Translations under genes and position numbers: made by a program
NCBI GenBank assembly: GCA_002867475.1
Contig: PKTL01000069.1
Span: 1 to 64,000 of the forward strand
DNA from: Candidatus Woesearchaeota archaeon
GTDB lineage: Archaea; Nanobdellota; Nanobdellia; Woesearchaeales; BM511
DNA length: 64,000 nt
Direction: 5' to 3'
The notes under the pieces: generated by a model
Seen by the model: only the letters and a program-made list of their open reading frames with translations
The model's database searches: none
Told to the model about the DNA's origin: nothing
Shown: one piece after another, positions 7,171-16,467 of the stretch
How the letters are laid out: each line of letters opens with the position of its first letter
Numbering within the stretch: position 1 is the first letter of the stretch

Positions 7171-9345
7171 ATGGCAGAAAAAATGACAGACAAGGTCATA
7201 AGGATCAGTAAAAACCCTAAATCTATAAGGAATATTGCTATCTGTGCTCACATCGACCACGGAAAAACAACATTCTCAGACAACCTACTTGCAGGAGCAG
7301 GAATGATGAGTGAAGAACTTGCAGGTAAAGCAAGAGTAACAGATTTTAGGGAAGACGAACAGGAAAGAGGAATCACAATAGATTCAGCAAGTGTTTCCAT
7401 GGTTCAAGACTTTAAAGGTGAAGAATACTTAATAAACTTAATCGACACACCAGGTCACGTAGACTTTGGTGGTGACGTAACAAGAGCAATGAGAGCAGTC
7501 GATGGAGCAATAACACTAGTTTGCGCTTCAGAAGGAATAATGCCTCAAACAGAAACAGTTCTAAGACAAGCACTAAAAGAAAGAGTAAAACCAGTTTTAT
7601 TCATAAACAAAGTTGATAGGCTTATCAAAGAACTGCAATTGACTCCTGAAGCAATGCAGCAAAGATTCATGGAAATCATTGCAAACGTAAATAATTTCAT
7701 AAGAAAAAACGCTCCTGACGAGTTCAAGGAAAAATGGACAGTAAATGTGCAAGATGGAAGCGTAGCATTCGGTTCAGCATTCCATAATTGGGCATTAAGC
7801 GTTCCATACATGCAGGAAAAAGGTATGACTTTCAAAGACATAATAGAAGCTTATGAAAGTGGTGATGATGAACAACGAAAAGCTCTAGCTAAAAAAGCAC
7901 CACTTCATGAAGTAGTGTTAAGTATGAGCATCCAACACCACCCAAATCCAACAGATGCAGCTCCATACAGGATAAAAAAACTATGGCATGGGGACTATGA
8001 AACAACTGAAGGAAAATCATTGATGGCAAATGATACAAAAGGTCCATTAGTTCTTTGCGTTACAAAGATAATAGTTGACCCTCAAGCTGGAGAAATAGCT
8101 ACAGCAAGGGTGTTTTCAGGAACTGTAAAGAAAGGAACACAAGTAAATTTATCCTTTAGCCCAGGACAAAAACAAAGAATACAGCAAGTTTTCGTAATGA
8201 ATGGAGCAAAAAGAGAAATAGTTGAGAGTGTTCCATGTGGAAACATAGTTGGAATAGCAGGACTAAACTCTGTACCTGGAGAAACAATAATGGAAACAGA
8301 GATGGAACCATTCGAAAAACTGACACACATCTTTGATCCGGTAATAACTAAAGCAATTGAAGCTAAAAAACCAAGTGACCTTCCTAAACTAATAGAAGTA
8401 TTAAGAAAAGTTAGTAAGGAAGACCCAAGTATCAAGATAGAAATTAACGAAGAAACTGGAGAACACTTGATGAGTGGAATGGGAGAACTACATCTAGAAG
8501 TTATTGAAAATAGAATCAAAACAGAAAAAGGTGTAGATGTTTCAACTTCACCACCTATTGTTGTATACAGAGAAAGTATAACAAAGAAAAGTGAAGAAGC
8601 AGAAGGAAAATCCCCAAACAAACACAACAAGCTATACTTTACAGTAGAACCATTAAATGACGAAACATATGACGCAATCAAAAGTGGCGAGATTCCTGAA
8701 GGAAGAGTCAAAAGAAAAGATCTGGACTTCAGAAATAAGTTTACTGAAAGAGGCTGGGACACAAAAGAAGCAGATAGTATTAAAGGTGTTTACAATGGAA
8801 GTGTATTTGTTGATAAAACAAGAGGTATTGTTTATATCGGTGAAATAATGGAATTATTGCTTGACATGTTTGAAGAAGTAATGAGAGCAGGCCCAGTCGC
8901 AAGAGAACCATGTGATAAGGTAAAAGTTATACTTCATGACGCAAAACTGCACGAAGATGCAATCCACAGAGGACCAGCGCAAATGTATCCTGCTATCAGA
9001 GAAGGTATCAGAGATGCAATGAGAACTGGAAATCCAATCCTTCTAGAACCAATGCAAACACTAAGATTCGAAGCACCTGAAGAATACATGGGAGAAATAT
9101 CAAAGCTTATCTCAAACAAAAGAGGACAGCTTCTAGAGATGGAACAAGAAGGAGCACAAGTAGTAGTAAAAGGAAAGCTTCCAGTAGCAGAAATGTTTGG
9201 GATGAGTTCAGAATTACGAAGTGCGACAGGAGGACGAGGAACAAGTTCACTAATAGACCAAAACTTTGAAAGACTACCTATGGAACTACAAGATAAGGTT
9301 GTACATATAATCAAACAAAGAAAAGGTCTAAACAAGGAAGAGTAA
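7171..9345 (+). CDS. fusA: Translation elongation factor EF-2
   Basis: A 724-residue translational GTPase that moves tRNAs and mRNA after peptide-bond formation. Seen: G1 AHIDHGKTT (26-34), switch region EDEQERGITIDSA, DTPGHVDFGGDV, NKVDR, and near the C-terminus DAIHRGPAQ, where His599 is the residue that becomes diphthamide in archaea. I use ATG 7171 because CGGAGG precedes it; an in-frame TTG at 7141 is less likely. The gene follows NDK by 62 bases. All key residues are present. Confidence 0.95.
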   Translation: MAEKMTDKVIRISKNPKSIRNIAICAHIDHGKTTFSDNLLAGAGMMSEELAGKARVTDFREDEQERGITIDSASVSMVQDFKGEEYLINLIDTPGHVDFGGDVTRAMRAVDGAITLVCASEGIMPQTETVLRQALKERVKPVLFINKVDRLIKELQLTPEAMQQRFMEIIANVNNFIRKNAPDEFKEKWTVNVQDGSVAFGSAFHNWALSVPYMQEKGMTFKDIIEAYESGDDEQRKALAKKAPLHEVVLSMSIQHHPNPTDAAPYRIKKLWHGDYETTEGKSLMANDTKGPLVLCVTKIIVDPQAGEIATARVFSGTVKKGTQVNLSFSPGQKQRIQQVFVMNGAKREIVESVPCGNIVGIAGLNSVPGETIMETEMEPFEKLTHIFDPVITKAIEAKKPSDLPKLIEVLRKVSKEDPSIKIEINEETGEHLMSGMGELHLEVIENRIKTEKGVDVSTSPPIVVYRESITKKSEEAEGKSPNKHNKLYFTVEPLNDETYDAIKSGEIPEGRVKRKDLDFRNKFTERGWDTKEADSIKGVYNGSVFVDKTRGIVYIGEIMELLLDMFEEVMRAGPVAREPCDKVKVILHDAKLHEDAIHRGPAQMYPAIREGIRDAMRTGNPILLEPMQTLRFEAPEEYMGEISKLISNKRGQLLEMEQEGAQVVVKGKLPVAEMFGMSSELRSATGGRGTSSLIDQNFERLPMELQDKVVHIIKQRKGLNKEE

Positions 9346-9359
9346 CAACATCAAGAACA

Positions 9360-9372
9360 ACATATTTATAAA
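9360..9372 (+). promoter_or_regulatory. TATA element of the EF-1-alpha gene
   Basis: An AT-rich TATA stretch (TTTATAAAT at 9364-9372) lies about 70 bases before the EF-1-alpha ATG and 20 bases after the EF-2 stop. EF-1-alpha can thus have its own promoter as well as readthrough from EF-2. Confidence 0.5.
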
Positions 9373-9441
9373 TGAAGGGATTTTTCAAATCCCTAATTTA
9401 TACTCAAAATAAAACAAGAAAAAAACATTTTGGAGGAAAAA

Positions 9442-10725
9442 ATGGCAGAAAAAACACATATAAACTTAGTATTCATCGGTCACGTTGACCACGGAAAATC
9501 AACATCTGTAGGACGACTTATGTTTGACGCTGGTAACATCGATGAACAGACAATGAGAAAACTAAAAGATAAAGCAGCTCAACTAGGAAAAGCAGGTTTC
9601 GAATTCGCATACGTTATGGATAACCTAAAAGAAGAGCAAGAAAGAGGAGTAACAATCGACCTAGCTCACAAAAAGTTCGAAACAGATAAGTATTATTTTA
9701 CAATAATCGACGCTCCAGGACACAAGGACTTTATCAAGAATATGATTACAGGAGCATCACAAGCTGACGCAGCAGTTCTAGTAGTAGCAGCAAACGATGG
9801 AATCAACGCACAAACAAAAGAACACGTATTCTTAAGTAAAACACTAGGTGTTGGACAAATGATTGTGGCTATCAACAAGATGGACTTACAAGACCACGCA
9901 GAAGCAAGATTCAATACAGTAAAAGACGAAGTTGGAAAACTACTAGCATCAGTAGGATTCAAAGTTGACGAAGTAACATTCATCCCAGTAGCGAGCCTAC
10001 ACGGAGAAAACATCGTAAATAAATCAGACAAGATGCCTTGGTACACAGGACCAGTTCTATTAGAAGCAATCAACGCTCTAAAAGAACCAGAAAAACCAAC
10101 AGACCTACCTCTAAGATTCCCAGTACAGGATGTATACAACATCACAGGAATTGGAGTAGTACCAGTAGGGAGAGTTGAAACAGGAGTTCTAAAACCAGGA
10201 GACAAGATTGTAGCAGTTCCAGGAAGAGAAGGAAAACAAATATCTGCAGAAGTAAAAACTGTAGAGATGCACCACGAACAGTTAAAACAAGCTATCCCTG
10301 GAGACAATGTAGGACTATCATGTAAAGGATTCGGTAAAAAAGACCTTGCAAGAGGAGATGTTATCGGACACCCAGACAGTGTACCTACAGTAGCTGACGA
10401 ATTCGAAGCACAAATCGTAGTATTGAACCACCCAAGTGTAATCACAGTTGGATACACACCTGTAGTTCACTTGCACACAGCTCAAGTAGCTATGAGTTTC
10501 ATAGAAATTGTTAAGAAGATGGATCCAAAATCAGGACAGGAAGTAACAGAAAACAAAGATATCTTAAGAAATGGAGATGCAGCAATTGTTAAACTAAAAC
10601 CTGTTCAACCAGTAGTAATTGAAGAAGTTGGGAAAATCCCACAAATGAGCCGATTCGCTATTAGAGATTCAGGTTCAACAGTTGCAGCTGGAATGGCTAA
10701 ATCAATTAAACCAAAACCAATGTAA
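9442..10725 (+). CDS. tuf: Translation elongation factor EF-1-alpha (EF-Tu homologue)
   Basis: A 427-residue GTPase that brings aminoacyl-tRNA to the ribosome. Motifs: GHVDHGKST (13-21), [30 protein letters not shown], then the two beta-barrel domains ([37 protein letters not shown]). Start at ATG 9442, directly after GGAGG at 9432-9436; the upstream in-frame TTG at 9430 overlaps that site and is rejected. Codon use is strongly biased, as expected of a highly expressed gene. Confidence 0.95.
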   Translation: MAEKTHINLVFIGHVDHGKSTSVGRLMFDAGNIDEQTMRKLKDKAAQLGKAGFEFAYVMDNLKEEQERGVTIDLAHKKFETDKYYFTIIDAPGHKDFIKNMITGASQADAAVLVVAANDGINAQTKEHVFLSKTLGVGQMIVAINKMDLQDHAEARFNTVKDEVGKLLASVGFKVDEVTFIPVASLHGENIVNKSDKMPWYTGPVLLEAINALKEPEKPTDLPLRFPVQDVYNITGIGVVPVGRVETGVLKPGDKIVAVPGREGKQISAEVKTVEMHHEQLKQAIPGDNVGLSCKGFGKKDLARGDVIGHPDSVPTVADEFEAQIVVLNHPSVITVGYTPVVHLHTAQVAMSFIEIVKKMDPKSGQEVTENKDILRNGDAAIVKLKPVQPVVIEEVGKIPQMSRFAIRDSGSTVAAGMAKSIKPKPM

Positions 10726-10750
10726 GTAGATTTTTCTACTTTCTTTTTTT
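10726..10750 (+). terminator. Terminator after EF-1-alpha
   Basis: GTAGA, a TTTT loop and TCTAC form a small hairpin immediately after the stop codon, followed by a T-rich tract. This is a plausible end signal for the translation operon. Confidence 0.5.
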
Positions 10751-10832
10751 ATTATTAATTCTTCTTTAACATTCTTATATCAAAAGATTTATATAGCATT
10801 AGACATCATTTATATTAAAAAAGGTGACAATT

Positions 10833-11141
10833 ATGGATAAAGAGGATTTAAGCATCATAATTCTAAATGAGAAGATAGATCTTATGAAAAGTGAGTTAGA
10901 AGAAAACAAGCTATATCTTGAGTTATGTTTTGTTGCTTTACTTATAATCATCTTTGGTTATTTCAAGACAGAACTTGGTCAACAAGCGATTTCTAGTGCA
11001 TCAACAGTTGGGCTTACTATGATAGTTATAGTTCTTGGATTATATGTTGGTATCGTATACTTTTTTTATTCAGTAATCATGATAAATAATAAGAATAAGA
11101 AATTGATAAATGAAAAGATTGATTTCTTATCAAAGAAATGA
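10833..11141 (+). CDS. Small two-helix membrane protein, related to 11274-11585
   Basis: About 102 residues: an acidic, Lys/Glu-rich N-terminal helix (ILNEKIDLMKSELEENKLYLE), then two hydrophobic segments (about 35-52 and 65-90) and a charged tail. It is clearly similar in plan to the protein two genes downstream (helix with SESRTYF, then two membrane segments). Start at ATG 10833 after GGTGA; the GTG at 10824 lies inside the ribosome site. Function unknown. Confidence 0.6.
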   Translation: MDKEDLSIIILNEKIDLMKSELEENKLYLELCFVALLIIIFGYFKTELGQQAISSASTVGLTMIVIVLGLYVGIVYFFYSVIMINNKNKKLINEKIDFLSKK

Positions 11142-11296
11142 AAAGAAAAGTAGCTATAATACTAATATTATTAGCTGTAGCAAACATGATTTTGTATGCT
11201 GCAAAAAAGATAAATGATCTTACTTTTTGGTTAATGATATTATTGTTATTTATAATAGCTAAATATTTTTACAATGACAAAAGAAGAAAGAGATGA
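11138..11296 (+). CDS. Very small membrane protein between two paralogues
   Basis: A 52-residue frame (MKRKVAIILILLAVANMILY...AKYFYNDKRRKR) with two hydrophobic stretches and basic ends. Its ATG overlaps the previous stop (ATGA), and its 3' end overlaps the next start by 23 bases. This tight coupling argues it is a real gene in a three-gene operon of tiny membrane proteins. No family recognised. Confidence 0.5.
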   Translation: MKRKVAIILILLAVANMILYAAKKINDLTFWLMILLLFIIAKYFYNDKRRKR

Positions 11297-11585
11297 AATT
11301 GACGCGAAGCTTCAACTTTTAAACCATGAGTTATCTGAATCCAGGACTTATTTTAAAGTAGCTTTAGCAACATTATTACTTATACTTTTAGCTTTTTTTA
11401 CTGAGAAAAGTTTCTTATCATACCTTATGGAAAATAAGGTTTTTGCAGTATTTATACTTGTTGTAATCACTTTATTGGTTATGTCGCTTGTGTATTTATT
11501 GACAAACATATTTCTCTTCAACAAGCATGATAAAGATGAGCTTAATGAAGACGAGAAAGATTCCAATAGAGATTGGACAGAATAA
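11274..11585 (+). CDS. Small two-helix membrane protein, related to 10833-11141
   Basis: 103 residues: N-terminal charged helix (EERDEIDAKLQLLNHELSESRTYFK), two membrane segments (about 29-44 and 55-80), and an acidic C-terminal tail. Same architecture as the first gene of this trio, so probably a tandem duplicate. The role is unknown; such proteins could be membrane scaffolds or regulatory subunits. Confidence 0.6.
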   Translation: MTKEERDEIDAKLQLLNHELSESRTYFKVALATLLLILLAFFTEKSFLSYLMENKVFAVFILVVITLLVMSLVYLLTNIFLFNKHDKDELNEDEKDSNRDWTE

Positions 11586-11588
11586 TCC

Positions 11589-12089
11589 TTAATCTAATTC
11601 CATTAAAATTTCTGAAATATTTTTAGAATAATAGATCTTTTCTGCAAAAGCAGGGTCTAAATTAAGGAAACCATCAATTATCTGACTGCTTCCGTGAAGA
11701 TATAAAAGGGGTGTATTATAGTCATTAACAGCAACTATAGATTCTGTTAAAGTTCCTGTTCCTCCTGTCAATGCTAATATTTTATCTCCTTCTCTTAATT
11801 GAAGAATATTTCTTACAGGATAATCTTCATTTGTATAGATTGGTTTATCAGGTTCAACCAATACTTTTTCTCCTATTGATTCCATTTTATCAAGATCTGG
11901 GTAGAATCCTATGAATTGATTTCCTCCAGCTTCCTTGTAATGCTTTGCGACCAAGCCTTGAATACCTGAACTAGGTGAAGCAACAAGAGAATGTTTTCTT
12001 TTTGCAAGATATTTACCAACTATCTGAGCATCTAATTCAAACTGTTTGGAAATGGATTCATTCCAGGTACCTATAACTAGAACTTTCAT
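11589..12089 (-). CDS. LOG-family (SLOG) Rossmann protein
   Basis: A 166-residue protein with the fold once annotated as lysine decarboxylase. It carries the diagnostic GGTGTLTES (about 108-116, equivalent to PGGxGTxxE) and an N-terminal nucleotide-binding turn (VIGTWNES). Family members bind nucleotides or cleave nucleoside monophosphates (LOG-type phosphoribohydrolase) or bind molybdenum cofactor. The precise substrate is not deducible. It converges with the small membrane-protein operon, leaving only 3 bases between stops. Confidence 0.7.
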   Translation of the reverse strand: MKVLVIGTWNESISKQFELDAQIVGKYLAKRKHSLVASPSSGIQGLVAKHYKEAGGNQFIGFYPDLDKMESIGEKVLVEPDKPIYTNEDYPVRNILQLREGDKILALTGGTGTLTESIVAVNDYNTPLLYLHGSSQIIDGFLNLDPAFAEKIYYSKNISEILMELD

Positions 12090-12131
12090 TGTAAATAAAA
12101 AAATAAAAAGTTTAGAGAATTATTTCTCTAA

Positions 12132-13319
12132 TTATTCTTCTGTTTCTCCGTTGATGAATATTGGAGCTCTGTTCTTGTTCAATACTGTAACTTTTACATG
12201 TTGGAATGTGTTATGTGTTTCATCACTTACAGTTATTGTAACAATATATTCTCCTTCATCATCATAGGTTGTTGTGTATGTGCTTGAAGTCATCCAACCT
12301 GAATATCTAAGTGTGATGTCATCACCATCAGGGTCATATGCTATCGGAGTGAATCTTACTGTGTCTCCTTCTTCAACAACCATGTCTTCGACTTCTTCAA
12401 GAATTGGTGCTTTATTAGCCGGTAATACTTCAACTTCAAAGCTTGCAACGGTTTCATCAACACCATCATATGCTGTGACTGTGAATTCTGTAATTCCTTC
12501 ATCTCCAATCTCTGTCATCCATTCACCATTCTCATCTAGAGGTGCACCAAATTCAACTGTTACATCGTCACCGTCAGGATCATATGTTTCAATATCAACT
12601 GATAAGGTTTCACCTTCAACGAGAACTAAATCTGAAGTAATATTTACTGACGCAGGTCTGTTCACATTATTTATTATTACTGTAAATGTTTCAGAAACCT
12701 TCTCTTTTCCATCGTCTCCAGTTATTGTGACTTCATATATTCCTGCTGATTCATAGTCTAAAGGATATCTTGATCCATAATCCCATCCTTCGATGGTATA
12801 GACAACTTCGTCCCCATCTTCATCTGTGATGTTGAAAGGGAGTACCATGTTTGTTCCTTCATCAAAATGTGTTGGATCTTCCATCATAATTATAGGTAGT
12901 GCATTTCTTTGAAGAATCTGTATCACTATTTCTTTTGATACTGTTTCGAATCCGTCGCTTGCAAGAACTAAAGTTCTATAGAACCCGGCATCTCCATCTT
13001 CAGTTTGCCAAATCCCATCATCTGTAAAAGGTGATGAGAAATTATATGTTACTATATCTCCATCAGGATCTATTGCTGTGACATTAAGGTCTATAAGATC
13101 GCCTTCTGTGTATATCAAATTGACTTCAGACTCATTTATTGTCTCGTTCAAATCGACTTTTATTTCTTCAATCTGCTTTTGCATTTCCATTTCGCAGATG
13201 CTTGTAATGTTATCTTTTGGTATGCATATCACTTCACTGTCTTCATTAAAACTAACGTCTTTACATCCTGCAAAGAGCATAAGTGTGATTGCAATAAGAA
13301 TTAATGATATTTTCTTCAT
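12132..13319 (-). CDS. Lipoprotein with tandem Ig/cadherin-like repeats
   Basis: A 395-residue surface protein. It has a lipoprotein-type signal peptide (hydrophobic stretch ending LFAGC, Cys19 as anchor) and about four repeats of roughly 85 residues, each with the calcium-type motif DPDGDxxTxxF or DEDGDEVVY. Such PKD/cadherin-like arrays are typical of extracellular adhesion or cell-contact proteins. It has its own GGTGG site before the ATG. In a DPANN-type cell a display protein like this could mediate contact with another cell; that is inference. Confidence 0.8.
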   Translation of the reverse strand: MKKISLILIAITLMLFAGCKDVSFNEDSEVICIPKDNITSICEMEMQKQIEEIKVDLNETINESEVNLIYTEGDLIDLNVTAIDPDGDIVTYNFSSPFTDDGIWQTEDGDAGFYRTLVLASDGFETVSKEIVIQILQRNALPIIMMEDPTHFDEGTNMVLPFNITDEDGDEVVYTIEGWDYGSRYPLDYESAGIYEVTITGDDGKEKVSETFTVIINNVNRPASVNITSDLVLVEGETLSVDIETYDPDGDDVTVEFGAPLDENGEWMTEIGDEGITEFTVTAYDGVDETVASFEVEVLPANKAPILEEVEDMVVEEGDTVRFTPIAYDPDGDDITLRYSGWMTSSTYTTTYDDEGEYIVTITVSDETHNTFQHVKVTVLNKNRAPIFINGETEE

Positions 13320-13514
13320 CTTTTTACCACCCTATATTGATTTTGTTTTTATTTTATAGTAATTAAACTTTGTTGTTATTTCATAATAATTAAATTATTT
13401 ATAAATCTTGCTATTAAATTTATCTTAATGTCAATAAAATAACTAATCTCATTTATTTCTAAAAGTTTATGAAAGCCTATCATATTTAAATATTGATGCA
13501 AATCCTTTAAATAT

Positions 13515-13895
13515 ATGAGAAGGGAAATGCCTCAATTAAATGAAGATGATATATCTTATGATTATGTTAATGAGTATGGGTATTTATATGGATTAATCAC
13601 ATTATTGAAAAAAGAAGATGTTGATAAATCCAAGATTTCAAGAATTTATGAGGTTTCTGAAGAGGAATATGTATTTAGTAAGGCTCCAATGTTTTTAACA
13701 TATACTGAAAGGTATGACACTGCAGATTTCTTTTTCACTATCAATGATAAAAATAGAGAAATAATTGAAAAATTAGATGATATAGCAATTAAAATAAGAA
13801 ACCATATTGGTGATAAAGGGACTGATTTGGATTATTTAGCAAATCTTTTGAATGAAAGTAATTATTTAATAAAAAAAGAATATTTAAGATTTTAG
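13515..13895 (+). CDS. Uncharacterised acidic protein
   Basis: 126 residues, acidic, no membrane segment, no recognised motif. Upstream is AT-rich with a TATA-like ATTTAAAT about 25-30 bases before the ATG, so it may be transcribed leaderless. It converges with aIF1A, the stops overlapping by 4 bases. Composition and codon use fit coding. Confidence 0.55.
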   Translation: MRREMPQLNEDDISYDYVNEYGYLYGLITLLKKEDVDKSKISRIYEVSEEEYVFSKAPMFLTYTERYDTADFFFTINDKNREIIEKLDDIAIKIRNHIGDKGTDLDYLANLLNESNYLIKKEYLRF

Positions 13896-14260
13896 AAATC
13901 ATCATCGAAATCATCGATTTCTTTAAGAAGTCCTTTTTGTCTAAGGACATGAACCTGATTAGGCTTATACTTGAAGATTATATCTCCTTTCTCATCTCCT
14001 GAAAATTCCCAAGGTTCAATAAGAACAATATTTCCTTCTCTAACCCATAAACTTCTTTTTAGTCTTCCAGGGATTCGGCACACTCTAACTTTCCCATCAA
14101 AGCATCTAATTCGGCACCTTGACCCACCAAGCCTTTGTTCAAGAACACCAAGAACTTGATTATTCCTAGGAAGTCTTACCCTCCTTATATCTTCTTGTTC
14201 TCTTAGCCTTTTAGCTTCAAGTTCAGCCTTTTGTTTTTTTGTTAGATGTTCATCTGCCAT
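13892..14260 (-). CDS. eif1a: Translation initiation factor aIF1A
   Basis: A 122-residue OB-fold factor that binds the ribosomal A site during initiation. Seen: QVLGVLEQRLGGSRCRIRCFDGKVRVCRIPGRLKRSLWVREGN, the classic eIF1A core, followed by an acidic tail (EIDDFDDDF). An N-terminal basic helix of about 25 residues precedes the core. It has its own promoter region facing the gene at 14342. Confidence 0.93.
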   Translation of the reverse strand: MADEHLTKKQKAELEAKRLREQEDIRRVRLPRNNQVLGVLEQRLGGSRCRIRCFDGKVRVCRIPGRLKRSLWVREGNIVLIEPWEFSGDEKGDIIFKYKPNQVHVLRQKGLLKEIDDFDDDF

Positions 14261-14341
14261 TTAATAGTGGAGAAAAAGAGGATGTTTATAAAACCTTTGA
14301 TTTCAATAGATTTAAATAAAATTAGACTATAATATCTTTTT

Positions 14342-14683
14342 ATGGGAACCTTATTATTTATTATAATCTTGTTGATTGGTTTAGCTATTAGTGCTTTGCC
14401 ATTAAATATAGCTGTACATCTTCTTGGAGGAGATAGTAGCACCATAAAAGTTATAATTGTTAATATTTCTGTAGGTATAGTTGCTGCATTGATAAATGTG
14501 TATGTTAATGTTTATGCAGGCATCGTAGCTTTTATCGCAATGCTTTTCATATATAAGGTTGCTTTTGATCTAGGCTGGATAAGAGCATTTTTTGCATGGA
14601 TACTTCAAGGAATCATATTGGCGCTGTTAATATTAGGTCTTATTTTAGTATTTGGTGCAGGAGTATTGACAACATTATTATGA
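14342..14683 (+). CDS. Small multi-helix membrane protein
   Basis: 113 residues, almost wholly hydrophobic, with about four membrane segments separated by GGDSS and a short DLGW turn. It recalls the size and pattern of the SigmaK-processing inhibitor BofA-like family sometimes annotated in archaea, but I cannot confirm this. The start appears leaderless, with TATA-like ATTTAAATAAA about 25-30 bases upstream. It is divergent from aIF1A. Confidence 0.6.
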   Translation: MGTLLFIIILLIGLAISALPLNIAVHLLGGDSSTIKVIIVNISVGIVAALINVYVNVYAGIVAFIAMLFIYKVAFDLGWIRAFFAWILQGIILALLILGLILVFGAGVLTTLL

Positions 14684-14721
14684 TATAACTTTTATTTAGA
14701 AGTAATTTATTGTTAATTTGA

Positions 14722-15261
14722 TTATTTAACTTTGATCTCTTTGACAAGTTCATCAATCCTAGTTTTTAAGAATTCAATAGTTCGAGAATTATCTTGTTGA
14801 TTCATCAGTTCTCCACATTCAGGACATTTAAATTCAAAGTCTACTGCTTTTTCAAACGGCATCCTAGTACATGCGTTCTTGCACATGAAAAATTGATTAT
14901 CTTCTTCTTTATGGAGCCTTTCATTAAGTTTTTCTAATTTCGCCTTTTTTTCTTTCATGTAGGCATGATTGATGTTTTCTGGGTGGTATGTCCAATAGCA
15001 AATGTACCAACCTTTGATCTTATCTTTTTTTCTTATGAATGTGGCTATATTGTTATCTAGGAGTCTATAAAGAAGTGTTCTTGTTTGGTGTATTTCAATA
15101 TTTAATTTTTCAGCGATTATAAATTCAGATATGTCTTTTTTGCCTTTTAGATATTCAATTATCTTAAGTCCTTCTTCGCCTGTTAGGTCACCTACAAGCT
15201 CTTCCTCTATCTGTTTTTCATCTTTCATTGTTGCTAAAATATTATCTGTTGATTTTTCCAT
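14722..15261 (-). CDS. tfe: Transcription factor TFE (alpha subunit)
   Basis: A 179-residue basal transcription factor that stabilises the open complex with RNA polymerase. An N-terminal winged helix (GLKIIEYLKGKKDISEF...LYRLLDNN) is followed by a helical linker and a C-terminal zinc ribbon (FMCKNAC...CPECGE). The C-terminal helix ELVKEIKVK ends the protein. The downstream gene is convergent. The 270-base gap upstream holds only divergent promoters, as far as I can see. Confidence 0.9.
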   Translation of the reverse strand: MEKSTDNILATMKDEKQIEEELVGDLTGEEGLKIIEYLKGKKDISEFIIAEKLNIEIHQTRTLLYRLLDNNIATFIRKKDKIKGWYICYWTYHPENINHAYMKEKKAKLEKLNERLHKEEDNQFFMCKNACTRMPFEKAVDFEFKCPECGELMNQQDNSRTIEFLKTRIDELVKEIKVK

Positions 15262-15530
15262 TTTTAAACATTTCCTTTATGTTCCAAAACAGGTTATTTT
15301 TTTGGGTATCTGGTCGAGAATACCTCTTTTTGTATTCCCAAAAACATCTTGCAAAGTTTTTTTTCTTTTGTTCTTTTTATAAACTTTGCTGAAATGTTGT
15401 TTATTACTGTATAATAGTAAATATATAAATCTATCGGTTTTTCAAATTAAAAGTGACAAAATCTTATTGATCACAATAATGTTTAAAATTATCTAAAGAT
15501 TTATAAATTCTTAATCGAAATATATCCTAT

Positions 15531-16466
15531 ATGGGGAAATTATTAAAGAAAGATGATTTGAACAGGTTCCTCTACAAATTGAAACAAAGAGGTGAACTTA
15601 TAGCTCCAACAAAAGAAAATTCTATTAGTTTTCAAACCATAAAAGACATAAAAAGAATATATTTAGAAGAAATTCCTAATTTTAGTGCAAAAAAATACTT
15701 TTTACCATCAAAATAAGAAATATTATCTTATGAATCACAAAAAGCTTCTCAAGGACCTAAACTTAAAGAAAGAATAATTTTCGGAATGAGATTATGTGAC
15801 CTCAACGCTGTTTTAAGGATGGATTCATTATTTCTAGATCCAAAAAATGAAGATTGTTTATATAAGGACAAAAGAAAAAACACAATAATGATTGGTTATA
15901 ACTGTAAAGAACCAGGACCTTACTGCTTTTGTGATTCTATGGGATTAGAAAATTATCATGATCTCTTTTTCTATGATATGGGTGAATTTTATTATATCGA
16001 TGTTGGAAGTGAAAGAGGTATGAAATTAGTGTCAAGACTAAAAGATTATGATTACAAACCTCCTCAAATAAAGTGCGAAAAGACATTAAATAAGAAATTA
16101 TTCCTTAAACACTTCAAAAATCCTATTTGGGAAAAATTATCAAAAAACTGCTTAAGTTGTGGAAGATGCAATCTTTTATGCCCAACTTGTTACTGTTTTA
16201 CAGTCGAAGATAAACCAGATATGACTCTTACAAAAGGCATAAGAACAAGGGAATGGGACAGTTGTCAATTCAAAGATTTTACAAAAGTAGCAGGGGGCTT
16301 TGTTTTTAGGGACAAAAGAACTGAAAGACTAAAGCATAGAATATATCATAAATTATTATATTATAGACAAAGATTCAATAAAGATATGTGTGTCGGATGT
16401 GGAAAATGCATCGAACACTGTCCAACAAAGATAGATTTCGTTGAAGCGATAAACAAGATCAAATAA
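15531..16466 (+). pseudogene. hydB: Sulfhydrogenase beta subunit (iron-sulfur protein), interrupted by one in-frame TAA
   Basis: One frame of 312 codons encodes the beta subunit of a cytoplasmic group 3b [NiFe]-hydrogenase/sulfhydrogenase, which passes electrons between the diaphorase and catalytic subunits. The N-terminal part (15531-15716) ends FLPSK at a TAA (15714-15716). The same frame then continues EILSYESQ through GMRLCDLNAVLRMD to two ferredoxin-type clusters (CLSCGRCNLLCPTCYC; CVGCGKCIEHC). No frameshift is needed; a single base change explains it. Either the gene is freshly broken, the stop is read through, or it is a sequence error or strain mixture. ATG 15786 could restart translation but would lose the N-terminus. 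Confidence 0.85.
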
Positions 16467-16467
16467 A

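Noticed and set aside
8082-8762. Long antisense frame inside EF-2 (226 codons), and similar ones in EF-1-alpha
   Set aside because: Shadows of strongly biased coding sequence on the other strand.
12274-12756. Plus-strand frame opposite the repeat lipoprotein
   Set aside because: Shadow of the repeat-rich gene; Ser/Thr-rich artefact.
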